Shown piece by piece: positions 24,818 through 33,450 of a DNA stretch of 64,000 bases. The stretch lies in contig NZ_CP019038.1 in NCBI RefSeq assembly GCF_001941825.1, positions 4,588,001 to 4,652,000 of the forward strand, read 5' to 3'. Both the position numbers and the translations under genes were made by a program. Origin of the DNA: Massilia putida (GTDB lineage Bacteria; Pseudomonadota; Gammaproteobacteria; Burkholderiales; Burkholderiaceae_D). The notes beneath the pieces are model-generated. The model made no database searches and was not told the origin of the DNA. It worked only from the letters and a program-made list of their open reading frames with translations. The first letter of the stretch is position 1. Each line of letters begins with the position of its first letter.

Positions 24818-26203
24818 ATGATCGACAACCTGGCAGCAACCGCCGCCGACTCCCAATCCCCAGCGCAAGAAGAGCTTGACCCGCTGCAGACCCACTTCCA
24901 GGAGGGCGTGGCGCCGGACGAGATCGAGCAGGTGTATCACCTCAAGCGCGCGCAGCCCATGCTGCAGGCGTTCACGGCGCTGTTCCACGGCTCCCAGGAC
25001 GGCGTCATCGTGCGCCTTCTGGTCCTGCGCGAACTCGCGTCCGACGCGATGGACTCCGCGTTTTCGCGCGCCGACATCAACACGAAGTTCGCCTACCTGA
25101 TCCCGGAAAGCCTGGAAACGGTGCTGGGCCGCCTGCGCAGCCATGGCCTGCTCGCGTGGGACAACCCGGCCGCCGTCTACCGCATCACGCCGCTGGCGCG
25201 CAATGTGCTGGCCGCGCTCGACACGCTGCTGGCGCTCGGCAAGCCGGAAGAGGACGAGGCCGAGATGGGCTTCCTGCTGTCGCAGGTCGCGGGCGCGCAG
25301 GCCGTCGGCGGCGTCACCGTCGACCAGCTGAAGCACCTGCTGGGCCGCCTCGTCGAGCTGCACGAGGAATTCCGCGACGCCATCGCGTCCGGTTCCGAAT
25401 TCCGCCTGCGCGCGTCGCAGGCGAAGTGGCACATGGCGTGCGACTGGGTCGAGAAGGGCTCCGTGATCCTGCGCGCCATCACGTCGGACGAGCGCGCCGA
25501 TTCGGCCACGCACCGCGCCGCCCAGGCGATCGGCCGCGCGCAGTCGCAACTGCTGAACATGCAGGGGATGTTCTCGCGCGCGCTGAACCAGATCGAGCGC
25601 CAGCGCGTGCACCTGGGCCAGTCCGGCCTGTCGACGACGGACATCAAGCGCTGGCTGCTCGCGCACGACGACCTCGCGAGCCTCGCCGAGGACGCGATCG
25701 ACCGTCCGGTGGTGCCGCTGTTCGCAACGCCGGCCGAGATGATCGACGTGGCCGAGACGGAACTCATGATGGAACGCGTCGCGCCCACGGCACCGGGCGG
25801 CCTGCCGAACGGAGAAGACGCGCCGTTGACCATCAACGACAACCCGGCGATGCAGGCGGAGCTGGACGACTGGATCCAGCGCCTGGCCGATTTCGCCAAC
25901 GTCGACAACTTCCCCGTCATGGCCGAAGGCGCGCCGCGCAGCGTGCCGATCCAGGAGTCGCTGCTGCCGGCCAGCTTCGCCGTCGCGTCGTACCGCGCCT
26001 CGCTGCTGCCGCTGCTGGGCGATCCGGCCGAAGCGAACCTGCAGGGCCCGACCGCCGAACTGGCGCGCCTGCCCGTGCGCTTCGACTCGGCCGACGACAT
26101 GGTGCCGCTGGACGACCCGCACATCGCGGCGATCTCGCGCGCGACCCTCTCACTGAATCTCGATCTACCGAGTACTCCGGAAAGCAAGACGCAAGATGAA
26201 TGA
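24818..26203 (+). CDS. Kleisin-like subunit of an SMC complex (MksF/JetA-like)
   Basis: 461 residues, no signal or membrane segment. The N-terminal ~130 residues look like winged-helix DNA-binding or dimerisation modules (HFQEGVAPDEIEQVYHLKRA, then SLETVLGRLRSHGLLAWDNPAAVYRITPLARNVL in two blocks). The middle is long and helical, and the C-terminus is acidic. This, its length and its place before a small wHTH gene and an SMC ATPase fit the kleisin (MukF/MksF/JetA) role of bridging SMC heads; the assignment is from context and fold, not clear identity. Its 3' end overlaps the next gene by 8 bp. No neighbouring promoter separates the three genes. Confidence 0.65.
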   Translation: MIDNLAATAADSQSPAQEELDPLQTHFQEGVAPDEIEQVYHLKRAQPMLQAFTALFHGSQDGVIVRLLVLRELASDAMDSAFSRADINTKFAYLIPESLETVLGRLRSHGLLAWDNPAAVYRITPLARNVLAALDTLLALGKPEEDEAEMGFLLSQVAGAQAVGGVTVDQLKHLLGRLVELHEEFRDAIASGSEFRLRASQAKWHMACDWVEKGSVILRAITSDERADSATHRAAQAIGRAQSQLLNMQGMFSRALNQIERQRVHLGQSGLSTTDIKRWLLAHDDLASLAEDAIDRPVVPLFATPAEMIDVAETELMMERVAPTAPGGLPNGEDAPLTINDNPAMQAELDDWIQRLADFANVDNFPVMAEGAPRSVPIQESLLPASFAVASYRASLLPLLGDPAEANLQGPTAELARLPVRFDSADDMVPLDDPHIAAISRATLSLNLDLPSTPESKTQDE

Positions 26204-26924
26204 CGATGCACAAATCCTGATCGCGCGACTGCTCACGCACCAGACCCTGCGCCGCGACGACAAGATGGTCAAGCGCGCGCTGTCGGACGACCAGTTCCGC
26301 GCCGAGATCGACAAGCGGCTGCTCGAATGCGGCCTCAAACTCCTCGACAACGTCTACGCCGACCACGTCACCCTGGCCCTGCACCGCAACGTCGAACCGA
26401 AGATCTTCGGCGCCAAGGACATCTGGCAGAACAATAATTTCGGCCTCACGCGCGACGGCGTGGCGCTGCTCGTCGTGCTGTGGGCGCAGATCATCCTGCC
26501 CAAGCGCCAGCGCCAGGAAACGCACCAGGCGATCGACGTCGACCAGTCCGACATGTTCGACAAGGACAACCCGATCCCGCGCGCCGAGGACACCTCGATC
26601 GGCATCTCGTACACGACGCTGCTCGCCGACTTCGGCGACAAGCTGGGCAAGAAGACCCGCATGGACATGAACCTCGGCCTGCTGTCGAAGCTCGGCTTCA
26701 TCGAGCGCCGCGGCGACGTGATCCTGGAAGGTCCGCTGCTCGACCTGTTGATGGACACCGACGTGCTCAAGGAACGCATCATCAACGGCGCGCTGGCCGA
26801 CGTGTTCAAGCGCGCACCGCTGGCCGCCGCGCCGCGCCGCCACGTCAGCGAAGCGGCCAACGACGAGCCGCAGCCCGCGCCGGACGTCGCCGCCGACACC
26901 GACATCGATACGCCCCAAGCCTAA
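26196..26924 (+). CDS. KITE-like subunit of an SMC complex (MksE/JetB-like)
   Basis: 242 residues. Its first part (AQILIARLLTHQTLRRDDKMVKRAL) and the TSIGISYTTLLADFGDKLGKKTRMDMNLGLLSKLGFIERRGD region (in pieces) look like tandem winged helices, as in MukE/MksE/JetB proteins that bind the kleisin. The C-terminus is a low-complexity acidic tail. Overlaps the kleisin-like gene by 8 bp and ends 9 bp before the SMC ATPase gene. Role inferred: with the kleisin it forms the accessory layer of the SMC complex. Sequence identity to known families is not obvious by eye. Confidence 0.65.
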   Translation: MNDDAQILIARLLTHQTLRRDDKMVKRALSDDQFRAEIDKRLLECGLKLLDNVYADHVTLALHRNVEPKIFGAKDIWQNNNFGLTRDGVALLVVLWAQIILPKRQRQETHQAIDVDQSDMFDKDNPIPRAEDTSIGISYTTLLADFGDKLGKKTRMDMNLGLLSKLGFIERRGDVILEGPLLDLLMDTDVLKERIINGALADVFKRAPLAAAPRRHVSEAANDEPQPAPDVAADTDIDTPQA

Positions 26925-26933
26925 GAGACCCGC

Positions 26934-29762
26934 ATGTTCCACATCAAATCACTCGAGCTGGTCCACTGGGACTACTGGCAGCGCATCAAGAACATCCCGC
27001 TCGACGCCAAGATCATCACCATCGCCGGCCAGAACGGTTCCGGCAAGACGACCTTGCTGGACGCGCTGCGCACGCTGTTCGGCCTCGATTGCTCGATGGG
27101 CCGCACGTATAAACACTATGCGCGCCACTCGGGCCAGCAGAGCGCCTGGCTGCGCGCCGTCGTCGACAACAAGCCGTCCGGCCGCCAGCTGTCGAACCGC
27201 CCGTTCCGCCATTCCGGCTTCTTCAGCGACGACGAGGTCACGCTGTTCTGCCAGGTGCAGAAGAACGGCGGCGACTGGAAGCGCCAGTACCTGATGCGGC
27301 CCGGGAATATCCAGATCGAGGAAGTGACGGAAGCCACCGACTGGCTCGGCGTCGAGAACTACCGCAAGCGCCTCGCGTCGGCCGGTCTGTCGCCCGCGAT
27401 GTCGAAGGTGCTCGCGCTGGAGCAGGGCGAGACGGATAAGTTGTGCGAATACGCGCCGCGCCAGCTGCTGGACCTCGTGTTCCAGGTGTTCGGCGACAAG
27501 GAAGTGCTGGACGCGTACGACGAAGCGAAGCGCCACCAGCGCGACACCGAGTCGGAGCTGAAGCGCTTCGAAGCCGAACTGGAAACGTCGCGCATCAACT
27601 TAGAGGGCCTGCGCCTGCGCGTCGCCAACTACCACCAGTGGGAAGACCTGCAAAAGGAACGCCGCGCCCTCGTCGAGGAAGTGCTGCCGAGCCTCGAATA
27701 CCACGAGGCCCGCGAGAAGGCCGCGAACGTCAGCCGCGCGCTGCGCGAGGCGAAGAAGCCGCTGATGCAGGCCGATAGCCTTCTCTCCGAAAAGCGTAAC
27801 GCGCTGGCCGCGCAGCAGCGCGCGCTGACGGAAGCGCAGCAGCAGGAAGTCAAGCTCGAACAGGAAGCGAACGAACTGGCGGGCCGCCTGACGCAGGTGA
27901 ACGCCAAACTCAAGCCGCTGGAAAGCCTGCTCGAGCAAAAGGAACGCCTGAATAAACTGGCGGCGGACGCCGGCGCCGACATCGCGGAAGTGGCGGCCCA
28001 GCTGGAAGCGAAAGAGGCGGAACTGGCGAAGAAGAAGGCCGAGCGCGAAGCGCTGGCGACAAAAATCGCCGGCGAACTGGCGACGATCTCCGCGCTGCAG
28101 GGCAAGACGACGATGCCCGAGCCGGAAGCCCAGCGCCAGATGCGCCGCGCGCTGCGCGATGCGGGCATCCCGCATGCCATGCTGTCGGACATCGTCGAAG
28201 TGACAGACCCGAAATGGCAGGGCGCCGTCGAGGGCGTGCTCGGCGGTTACGCATCCGTCGTGCTGCTGGAGCGCGCGAAGGACGCGCCGGCCGCCTATAA
28301 ACTCGCGGAGAAGGAGCGCTACCGCCACTTCATCGTGCCGGACTGCGTCGACGCGCCGGTCGTGAAGGACGATACCTTGCTGTCCGTCGTGCGCTTCAGC
28401 TCGAAAGCGCCGTCCTGGCTGATCGACCAGCTGGAACGCATCGAGCGCGTCGATTCCGTCGACGCCGGTTTCAAGAGCGACGCCGACGAGTGGATCACGC
28501 CGGACGCGTATCACCGCGAACGCCGCGGCGGCCGCTCGCTGTTCGTCGAGCCGTCGCGCTACCGCTTCGGCGCGGCCGGCAAGACGCAGCGCCTGGAAGC
28601 CATCCAGAAGGCGCTGCCGTCGCTGGAAGCGCAGGAAGACGGCTTGACCCTCGCGATCAGCAAGCTGGCGGCGGAAGTGTCGGCGCTGCGCGTGCGCATC
28701 GCCGGCGTCGACGCGGCGAAGGAATTGTCCGCGCGCCAGGCCGAATTCGAGGAAGCCACGCGCGCGCTGGAACCGCTGAAGGCCGAGCGCCTGCAGGTCG
28801 GCGCGCGCCTGGGCGAGCTGCAGGTCTTGATCAAGAACGCGACCGTCACGCGCACGCGCGCCGACACCGTCTGGCAGAACGCCCGCATGGCGCTGTCGGA
28901 AGCGGAAGCGGGCATGCGCCTGAACAACCGCCGCGTGATCGAGCAGCGCAGCGAGCATGCGCGCGAGCTCCTGAACCTGCGCCGCAGCTGGCGCCACGTG
29001 CCGAAGACCTGGCGCAGCGCGCAGCAGCGCGCGGCGCTCGTCGCGACGCACCAGAACGCGCACCAGGTCAAGCTGCGCATGAATGCCCTCGATGCGTCGC
29101 TCGCGCGGCCCGACTGGGAGCAGGACCCGACCGTCATCGACCAGTACGGGCGCCTGAACGACCAGCTGTCCGGGCGCCAGGTCGAGACGGAAGAGCGCCG
29201 CTACCAGAACAACCGCGCGATCGAGGCGACGGACAACGCGCGCGGCGCGTACATCGAGCGCCTGCGCTACACGATCAAGACCTATTCCAAGAACATCCGC
29301 GAACTGGGCGAGCTGGCGAACATCGATGTCTCGGTCGACCCGGTCCGCCTGGAGAACGACGACGTGCAACTGGCGCAGGCCGGCCTGCACGTGCGCTTCA
29401 AATTCGACGGCAAGGGCCAGATCGGCATGAACGACGGCGAGGCGTCCGGCGGCCAGCAGGTGATGAAATCGCTCGTGCTGCTCATCGGCCTGCTGAAGTC
29501 GGAAGAGGGCTCCGGCGGCTTCGTGTTCATCGACGAACCGTTCGCCCACCTGGACATCCGCAACATCCAGCTGGTCGGCGAGTTCCTCAAGAACACCGAT
29601 GCGCAATACCTCATGACGACGCCGCTGACGCACAACACGGACGTCTACGATCCTTCGGACCTCACGCTCATCACGAGCAAGAAGAAGAAGGACATGCAGT
29701 GGGCGCAGCCGATCTTCGTGCTGCAGCGCCGGCGCGACGGGGACGACGAGAAGGCGGCCTGA
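26934..29762 (+). CDS. SMC-like ATPase (MksB/JetC-like)
   Basis: 942 residues. The head is split at both ends: Walker A AGQNGSGKTT (Lys38) near the N-terminus, ABC signature EASGGQQVMKSL near residue 836, and Walker B FVFIDEPFAHLD (Asp868-Glu869). Heptad-rich coiled coils (about 170-380 and 560-790) flank a hinge-like globular part (about 400-520; VEVTDPKWQGAVEGVLGGYASVVLLER in pieces). This is the layout of SMC/MukB/JetC ATPases, somewhat short (MukB about 1480, JetC about 1100). It should use ATP to extrude or clamp DNA together with the two upstream gene products. A good terminator follows; no JetD/topoisomerase-VI-like nuclease gene is adjacent. Confidence 0.85.
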   Translation: MFHIKSLELVHWDYWQRIKNIPLDAKIITIAGQNGSGKTTLLDALRTLFGLDCSMGRTYKHYARHSGQQSAWLRAVVDNKPSGRQLSNRPFRHSGFFSDDEVTLFCQVQKNGGDWKRQYLMRPGNIQIEEVTEATDWLGVENYRKRLASAGLSPAMSKVLALEQGETDKLCEYAPRQLLDLVFQVFGDKEVLDAYDEAKRHQRDTESELKRFEAELETSRINLEGLRLRVANYHQWEDLQKERRALVEEVLPSLEYHEAREKAANVSRALREAKKPLMQADSLLSEKRNALAAQQRALTEAQQQEVKLEQEANELAGRLTQVNAKLKPLESLLEQKERLNKLAADAGADIAEVAAQLEAKEAELAKKKAEREALATKIAGELATISALQGKTTMPEPEAQRQMRRALRDAGIPHAMLSDIVEVTDPKWQGAVEGVLGGYASVVLLERAKDAPAAYKLAEKERYRHFIVPDCVDAPVVKDDTLLSVVRFSSKAPSWLIDQLERIERVDSVDAGFKSDADEWITPDAYHRERRGGRSLFVEPSRYRFGAAGKTQRLEAIQKALPSLEAQEDGLTLAISKLAAEVSALRVRIAGVDAAKELSARQAEFEEATRALEPLKAERLQVGARLGELQVLIKNATVTRTRADTVWQNARMALSEAEAGMRLNNRRVIEQRSEHARELLNLRRSWRHVPKTWRSAQQRAALVATHQNAHQVKLRMNALDASLARPDWEQDPTVIDQYGRLNDQLSGRQVETEERRYQNNRAIEATDNARGAYIERLRYTIKTYSKNIRELGELANIDVSVDPVRLENDDVQLAQAGLHVRFKFDGKGQIGMNDGEASGGQQVMKSLVLLIGLLKSEEGSGGFVFIDEPFAHLDIRNIQLVGEFLKNTDAQYLMTTPLTHNTDVYDPSDLTLITSKKKKDMQWAQPIFVLQRRRDGDDEKAA

Positions 29763-29786
29763 CCCTGACTCCCGCGAGGTCTGCGG

Positions 29787-29822
29787 CGGCCGGCGTGCAG
29801 GTGTGCGCCGGCCGTTTTGTTT
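29787..29822 (+). terminator. Rho-independent terminator of the SMC operon
   Basis: A 9-bp perfect stem (CGGCCGGCG / CGCCGGCCG) with a 10-nt loop is followed by TTTTGTTT. It lies 25 bp after the SMC ATPase stop codon, in the short space before the convergent VirK/YbjX gene. Confidence 0.8.
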
Positions 29823-29842
29823 GTGCGGCCGCGACACGCGGT

Positions 29843-30811
29843 TCACGGCGGCGCGGTTGCGTCCGCCGCGGTGCGCGGTTGCGGTGCCGTTACGTGACGG
29901 CGCAGCACCGCGCGTGCCGATTCGCCGATGACGCGCCAATGCTCGCGCCGCAACGTCGCGCGCTTGCGGTGCTTGGACGGGATGTCGGCCAGCGGTTTCA
30001 TATAGAAGGGCAGCGCGATATGCCAGGCGCGGCCGGGAAGTTCGTCGCCGCCGAGGATGCGCCAGAAGCCGTCGTAGGCGTTGGCGAAATGCTTTTCGGC
30101 GGAAGCATCGTAGGCGCAGTGCCAGGCCGACTTGACGGCCATCACCTGGTCCATGCCGAGCGCCTGCGCGATGCCCTGCAGGGCGGCAAAGCAGAAGAAG
30201 CCGGGCGTCGTGACGAGGGGCGAGTTGTGCGGGAAGGCGCGCCTGAAGGCGTCGACGGCATCGTGCGCGCCGGTGCGCGGCCCCTGGTTGCGGGCGATGA
30301 AGGGCAGCATGCCGGGCCCGCCCAGCTCGGCGGTGCCGGCGAAGCGCTCGTCGACCCAGCTGAACGACAGGCGGTGCACGCACTTGCCGTCGGCCAGCAG
30401 CGACAAGGTCAGGTCGCCTTCCGCGTTCAGCCGCTGCGCCATGCCGAGCCTGACCTCGACCTGGCCGCCGTCCCCGTCGCGCCGCCACAGCACGAGTCCG
30501 CCGTCGCGGTAGACGGCGTGTTTATAGGCGGCGTCGAAGGTGGCGTCCTCGAAGCGGTAATGCGTGAGGACGCAGCGCACGCGCTGGCGCAACGACAGTC
30601 CCTTGGCAAGATAGTTCCGGTGGCTCAGGTGGTGAAACACGTCGTCGTGGACTTGCGTCACGTAGTTGCGGTAGACGTCCATGGCCAGCAATTCCAGATG
30701 GGCGCGGCGGAACAGCAGGACCCGCAGGCTGCGTGCGATGCAGGCGGCCCAGGAGGCGAACGGGTAATGACGCCGGGCGATCCAGTGCCGGGTCAGGTGG
30801 GCGAGAACCAT
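29843..30811 (-). CDS. VirK/YbjX (DUF535) family protein
   Basis: 322 residues from the ATG at 30811 (GGAG six bases upstream). The DUF535 family features are HLSHRNYLAKGLSLRQRVRCVLTHY in pieces, LSFSWVDERF, GPGMLPFIARNQG, and the C-terminal FFCFAALQGIAQALGMDQVMAVKS and FWRILGG. No signal peptide is seen. In enterobacteria, YbjX and VirK have been linked to envelope modification and resistance to antimicrobial peptides; the biochemical activity is not established. It is convergent with the SMC operon and alone in its transcription unit. Confidence 0.85.
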   Translation of the reverse strand: MVLAHLTRHWIARRHYPFASWAACIARSLRVLLFRRAHLELLAMDVYRNYVTQVHDDVFHHLSHRNYLAKGLSLRQRVRCVLTHYRFEDATFDAAYKHAVYRDGGLVLWRRDGDGGQVEVRLGMAQRLNAEGDLTLSLLADGKCVHRLSFSWVDERFAGTAELGGPGMLPFIARNQGPRTGAHDAVDAFRRAFPHNSPLVTTPGFFCFAALQGIAQALGMDQVMAVKSAWHCAYDASAEKHFANAYDGFWRILGGDELPGRAWHIALPFYMKPLADIPSKHRKRATLRREHWRVIGESARAVLRRHVTAPQPRTAADATAPP

Positions 30812-30991
30812 ATGTGCTCCAGATAAGTGACTGGAGCCATGAAAGGATGTCAATACGACGCGCGGCCCCCGGCGGCCATTCTCCGCAGGGTTATGCATCA
30901 TGTATTGGAGTGCGACAAACGGCTGGGCTGATCAGATGTGGATCAAGAGGTGCCGATGCCGGTCGCACGTGGCGCGCGTCCGGCGGACGAA

Positions 30992-31504
30992 TCACATGTC
31001 GCCGATGTCCTTGCGCATGCGCTGGCGCCAGCGCATCAGGCCCAGCGAGAACGTGGCGAAATAGGCGGCCGTCATGCCCAGGCACAGCATGGTGACGGGG
31101 CTGTCCGAGAAGCGCGGGTTGGGCTGGTTGCTGCCCTGGTTCATGTAGATCTCGATGCCGAGGTAGATCACGCGCGCCACCAGCAGCATGGCGATGAGGA
31201 TGCCCATGCGCGACGGCGGCGTGAAGAAATAGCCTTCGGGCGTGTCTTCGAAACGGGTGCGGCGCAGGCCGTAGTTGCCGAGGGCAATGCCGGCGATGGC
31301 GCCGGCGGCAAGCGCGGCTAGCTGGAACGGACGGTCGACGACTTCCGTGCCGGGCACGACGACCAGCGCGGCGAACACGATCAGGCCCGTGTAGTGGCGC
31401 GACACGATCGAGCGCTGGCGCGTCATCTGGTTCTTGATGCGCGAATAGATGCGCCAGACGAGCAGGGGGACGAGGGCGATGAGGGCGAGGGTGGTAAGAC
31501 TCAT
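30992..31504 (-). CDS. Multi-pass membrane protein, paralogue of 31515-32039
   Basis: 170 residues with about four to five hydrophobic helices (LALIALVPLLVWRIYSRIK, LIVFAALVVV, LAALAAGAIAGIALGNY, ILIAMLLVARVIYLGI, MLCLGMTAAYFATFSLGLM). VWRIYSRIK near the start, FFTPPSR and the SPVT..LG....YF segment match the next gene upstream (LWRMYSRIK, FFFTPNAP, SPLTLVIFGVLAGYYMSY). The pair arose by tandem duplication. Looks like the DUF1453/CcdC-like type of small membrane protein; function unknown. Confidence 0.75.
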   Translation of the reverse strand: MSLTTLALIALVPLLVWRIYSRIKNQMTRQRSIVSRHYTGLIVFAALVVVPGTEVVDRPFQLAALAAGAIAGIALGNYGLRRTRFEDTPEGYFFTPPSRMGILIAMLLVARVIYLGIEIYMNQGSNQPNPRFSDSPVTMLCLGMTAAYFATFSLGLMRWRQRMRKDIGDM

Positions 31505-31514
31505 GCGGTACAGG

Positions 31515-32039
31515 TCAGGGGTTCGTTACGGCGGGGTTCGTTACGGCCGGCGCGGTGCGCTTGCGCCAGGAGAGCAGGCCGAACGCATAGCTCATGTAAT
31601 AGCCGGCCAGCACGCCGAAGATGACGAGGGTCAGCGGGCTCGACACGAACTCGTGGTGGGCGAACGAGCCCAGCGCGTAGAACTCGTAGGCGCGCCAGGC
31701 CATGCGGCCCATGAACAGCAGAGCCACCACGAGGCCGATCGGTGCGTTCGGGGTGAAGAAAAAGTCGGCGCCGACCTGTTCGAAGCGCGTCTTGCCGATC
31801 GCGATCCGGCCCAGCACGGCACCGACGGGCAGCCCGGCCGCGAGGCCCGCGAGGGCGAACGGATTCGTCTTGATGCTGACGACGGCCAGGATCACGAGCA
31901 GCAGCGGGAAGAACACGAGGGTCGTGCGGTGACGCCACGTCTTCGACCGCTGGCGGGTCGTCAGGCGTTTGATGCGGCTGTACATGCGCCACAGCACGAG
32001 CGGCGTGAGAACGGCGGCAACGACGGGAGTCGGCAACAT
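31515..32039 (-). CDS. Multi-pass membrane protein, paralogue of 30992-31504
   Basis: 174 residues from the ATG at 32039 (AGGAA just upstream). Four to five hydrophobic helices; clearly similar to the following gene, from which it is separated by 10 bp. The last residues AVTNPAVTNP come from a 15-bp tandem duplication at about 31517-31546. Probably co-transcribed with its paralogue. No functional assignment. Confidence 0.75.
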   Translation of the reverse strand: MLPTPVVAAVLTPLVLWRMYSRIKRLTTRQRSKTWRHRTTLVFFPLLLVILAVVSIKTNPFALAGLAAGLPVGAVLGRIAIGKTRFEQVGADFFFTPNAPIGLVVALLFMGRMAWRAYEFYALGSFAHHEFVSSPLTLVIFGVLAGYYMSYAFGLLSWRKRTAPAVTNPAVTNP

Positions 32040-32084
32040 GAGATTCCTCGGTTTTCTTTCTGTCGAATCCGCCATTGTAATCCA

Positions 32085-32220
32085 GGGGACCTCGAAAAAC
32101 CGTCGCGAGCGGTAGCAGATTTGGCCGAGAAGCGCAGGTGTACGAGTAGTACACCGAGCATCACAGGGCTCGGCGCCCCCGCCAAATCTGCAACGCGCAG
32201 CAGGTTTTTGACGTTCCCTC
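32085..32220. repeat. Nested inverted-repeat element in intergenic space
   Basis: This 136-bp stretch has imperfect outer arms of about 40 bp: the left arm (GGGGACCTCGAAAAACC ... CAGATTTGGC) is repeated as its reverse complement on the right (GCCAAATCTG ... GGTTTTTGACGTTCCC). In the middle is a perfect inner hairpin GGTGTAC-GAGTA-GTACACC at 32137-32155. It is the bulk of the 244-bp gap between the membrane-protein pair and the small gene at 32284. It could be a MITE-like or REP-like element, or a highly structured RNA. Confidence 0.7.
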
Positions 32221-32283
32221 CAGGCGCGCGTCGGCAAACCGCTGCCCATGGTAATGTTTTGGCATGTTCCGCAGGAGCCTCCC

Positions 32284-32469
32284 ATGATTCAAGACCTGAT
32301 CGCGACGCGGCGTACGGTCCGGCACGAAGCCCACCGTGCTCCCGATCCCGTACCCGTCGAAGAACCGCCAGCCGACCCGTTCGAGAATGCCGATCCGCAC
32401 CAGCCGCCGATCCGCACGCCGCAGAACGACGAGCCGCCCATCGACCCGAATCCGAGCGTCGTGCACTGA
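32284..32469 (+). CDS. Small proline-rich protein
   Basis: 61 residues from ATG 32284, with AGGAG about seven bases upstream. Rich in Pro, Asp and Glu (PVPVEEPPADPFENADPHQP, PNPSVVH). No signal peptide, helix or known domain. It resembles in kind the small proline-rich protein at 53583-53783 (PPIxPxxP motifs, DP/NP pairs). Probably a real, intrinsically disordered small protein; function unknown. Confidence 0.55.
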   Translation: MIQDLIATRRTVRHEAHRAPDPVPVEEPPADPFENADPHQPPIRTPQNDEPPIDPNPSVVH

Positions 32470-32471
32470 CG

Positions 32472-33380
32472 CTAGGCCAGCAAGGCCGCGTGTTCCTGCA
32501 GCAGGGCGGCCAGCAAGTCCGCCATCAGCGTGACGCGCGGCGAGCGGCGCACGTCCGGGTGCACCGCGAGCCACAGCGGGCGGCTCAGCACCTGGCCGTA
32601 TTCCGGATGCAGCACCAGCGCCGGATCGCCGCGGCCGAGAAAGTGCGGCAGCACGGCGACGCCCAGTCCGGCGCGGCACGCGGCCAGCATGGCGGCCGCG
32701 TCGTTGGTCCAGAAGGCATACGGGCGCCCGGCCGCGAATTTCGCCAGCCATTGTTGCTGGGGCGTTTCCTTCATCGATTCGCCATAGCCGATGAATTCCC
32801 ATTCCTGTGCAGGGCGCTCGAACCAGCCGGGCGCCGCATACAAGCCGTAGCCGGTCTGCGCCAGCGGCCGGGCCGCGAGGCCGCCCTGGCTTGGCCGCGC
32901 CATGCGCAGCGCGAGGTCGGCCTCGTTCCGGTACAGGTCGGCTTGGCGGACTTCGCCGATGATTTCCAGCGCGATCGCGGGCCAGCGCGCGCGCAATGCG
33001 CCCAGGCGCGGCACGAGGAAGGCGCTGGCGAAGACCGGCGGCGCCGACAGCCGCACGATGCCCCGCAAGGTGGCGGCACCCGTGCCGGCGCGGGCAAACG
33101 CGAGCGCCTCGTCTTCGACGCGACGTGCCTGGGCCAGCAATTCCTCGCCTTCCGCGGTCAGCACCCAGTTTTTCGGCAGACGGTCGAACAGGCGCACGCC
33201 CAGGCGCGCCTCGAGCATGCCGATGCGTCGCGCGACGGTCGAATGTTCGACCTGCAGCATGCGCGCCGTCCCGCTCAGCGTGCCCTGGCGCGCCAGCTCG
33301 ACAAAATATCGGATGTCGTCCCAGTCGAGGGTGCCTGGCTCGGATTGTTCGGATTGACCTCTGGATTTTTGCACGGTCAC
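32472..33380 (-). CDS. LysR family transcriptional regulator
   Basis: 302 residues, the normal LysR length, with a GTG start at 33380. The N-terminal helix-turn-helix is plain (LDWDDIRYFVELARQGTLSGTARMLQVEHSTVARRIGMLEARLGVRLFDRL in pieces), followed by a type 2 periplasmic-binding-like effector domain (RGIVRLSAPPVFASAFLVP, LRMARPS, AAMLAACRAGLGVAVLPHFLG). It is divergent from a quinone oxidoreductase gene 70 bp away, the usual arrangement for the regulated target. A pair of GACGATTTTT direct repeats lies between them. Confidence 0.9.
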   Translation of the reverse strand: MTVQKSRGQSEQSEPGTLDWDDIRYFVELARQGTLSGTARMLQVEHSTVARRIGMLEARLGVRLFDRLPKNWVLTAEGEELLAQARRVEDEALAFARAGTGAATLRGIVRLSAPPVFASAFLVPRLGALRARWPAIALEIIGEVRQADLYRNEADLALRMARPSQGGLAARPLAQTGYGLYAAPGWFERPAQEWEFIGYGESMKETPQQQWLAKFAAGRPYAFWTNDAAAMLAACRAGLGVAVLPHFLGRGDPALVLHPEYGQVLSRPLWLAVHPDVRRSPRVTLMADLLAALLQEHAALLA

Positions 33381-33381
33381 T

Positions 33382-33411
33382 GACGATTTTTAGGGATTTC
33401 GGACGATTTTT
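33382..33411. promoter_or_regulatory. Direct repeats between LysR and oxidoreductase genes
   Basis: GACGATTTTT occurs at 33382-33391 and again at 33402-33411, 20 bp apart (two helical turns), in the 70-bp divergent promoter region. The pair may be LysR contact sites; LysR sites more usually have T-N11-A dyads, so confidence is modest. Confidence 0.35.
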
Positions 33412-33450
33412 GATCAATCTACCATGGGGCCTCTCACATCAGGAGGTTAT

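Noticed and set aside
27600..30488. 962-codon open frame on the minus strand across the SMC ATPase gene
   Set aside because: It is antisense to a clear SMC protein, is extremely Arg/His/Gln-rich, has no domain motif and spans two unrelated real genes; a high-GC shadow frame.
29843..30811. JetD/MksG nuclease after the SMC ATPase gene
   Set aside because: The following gene is on the opposite strand and is a DUF535 VirK/YbjX protein, not a Toprim-containing nuclease.
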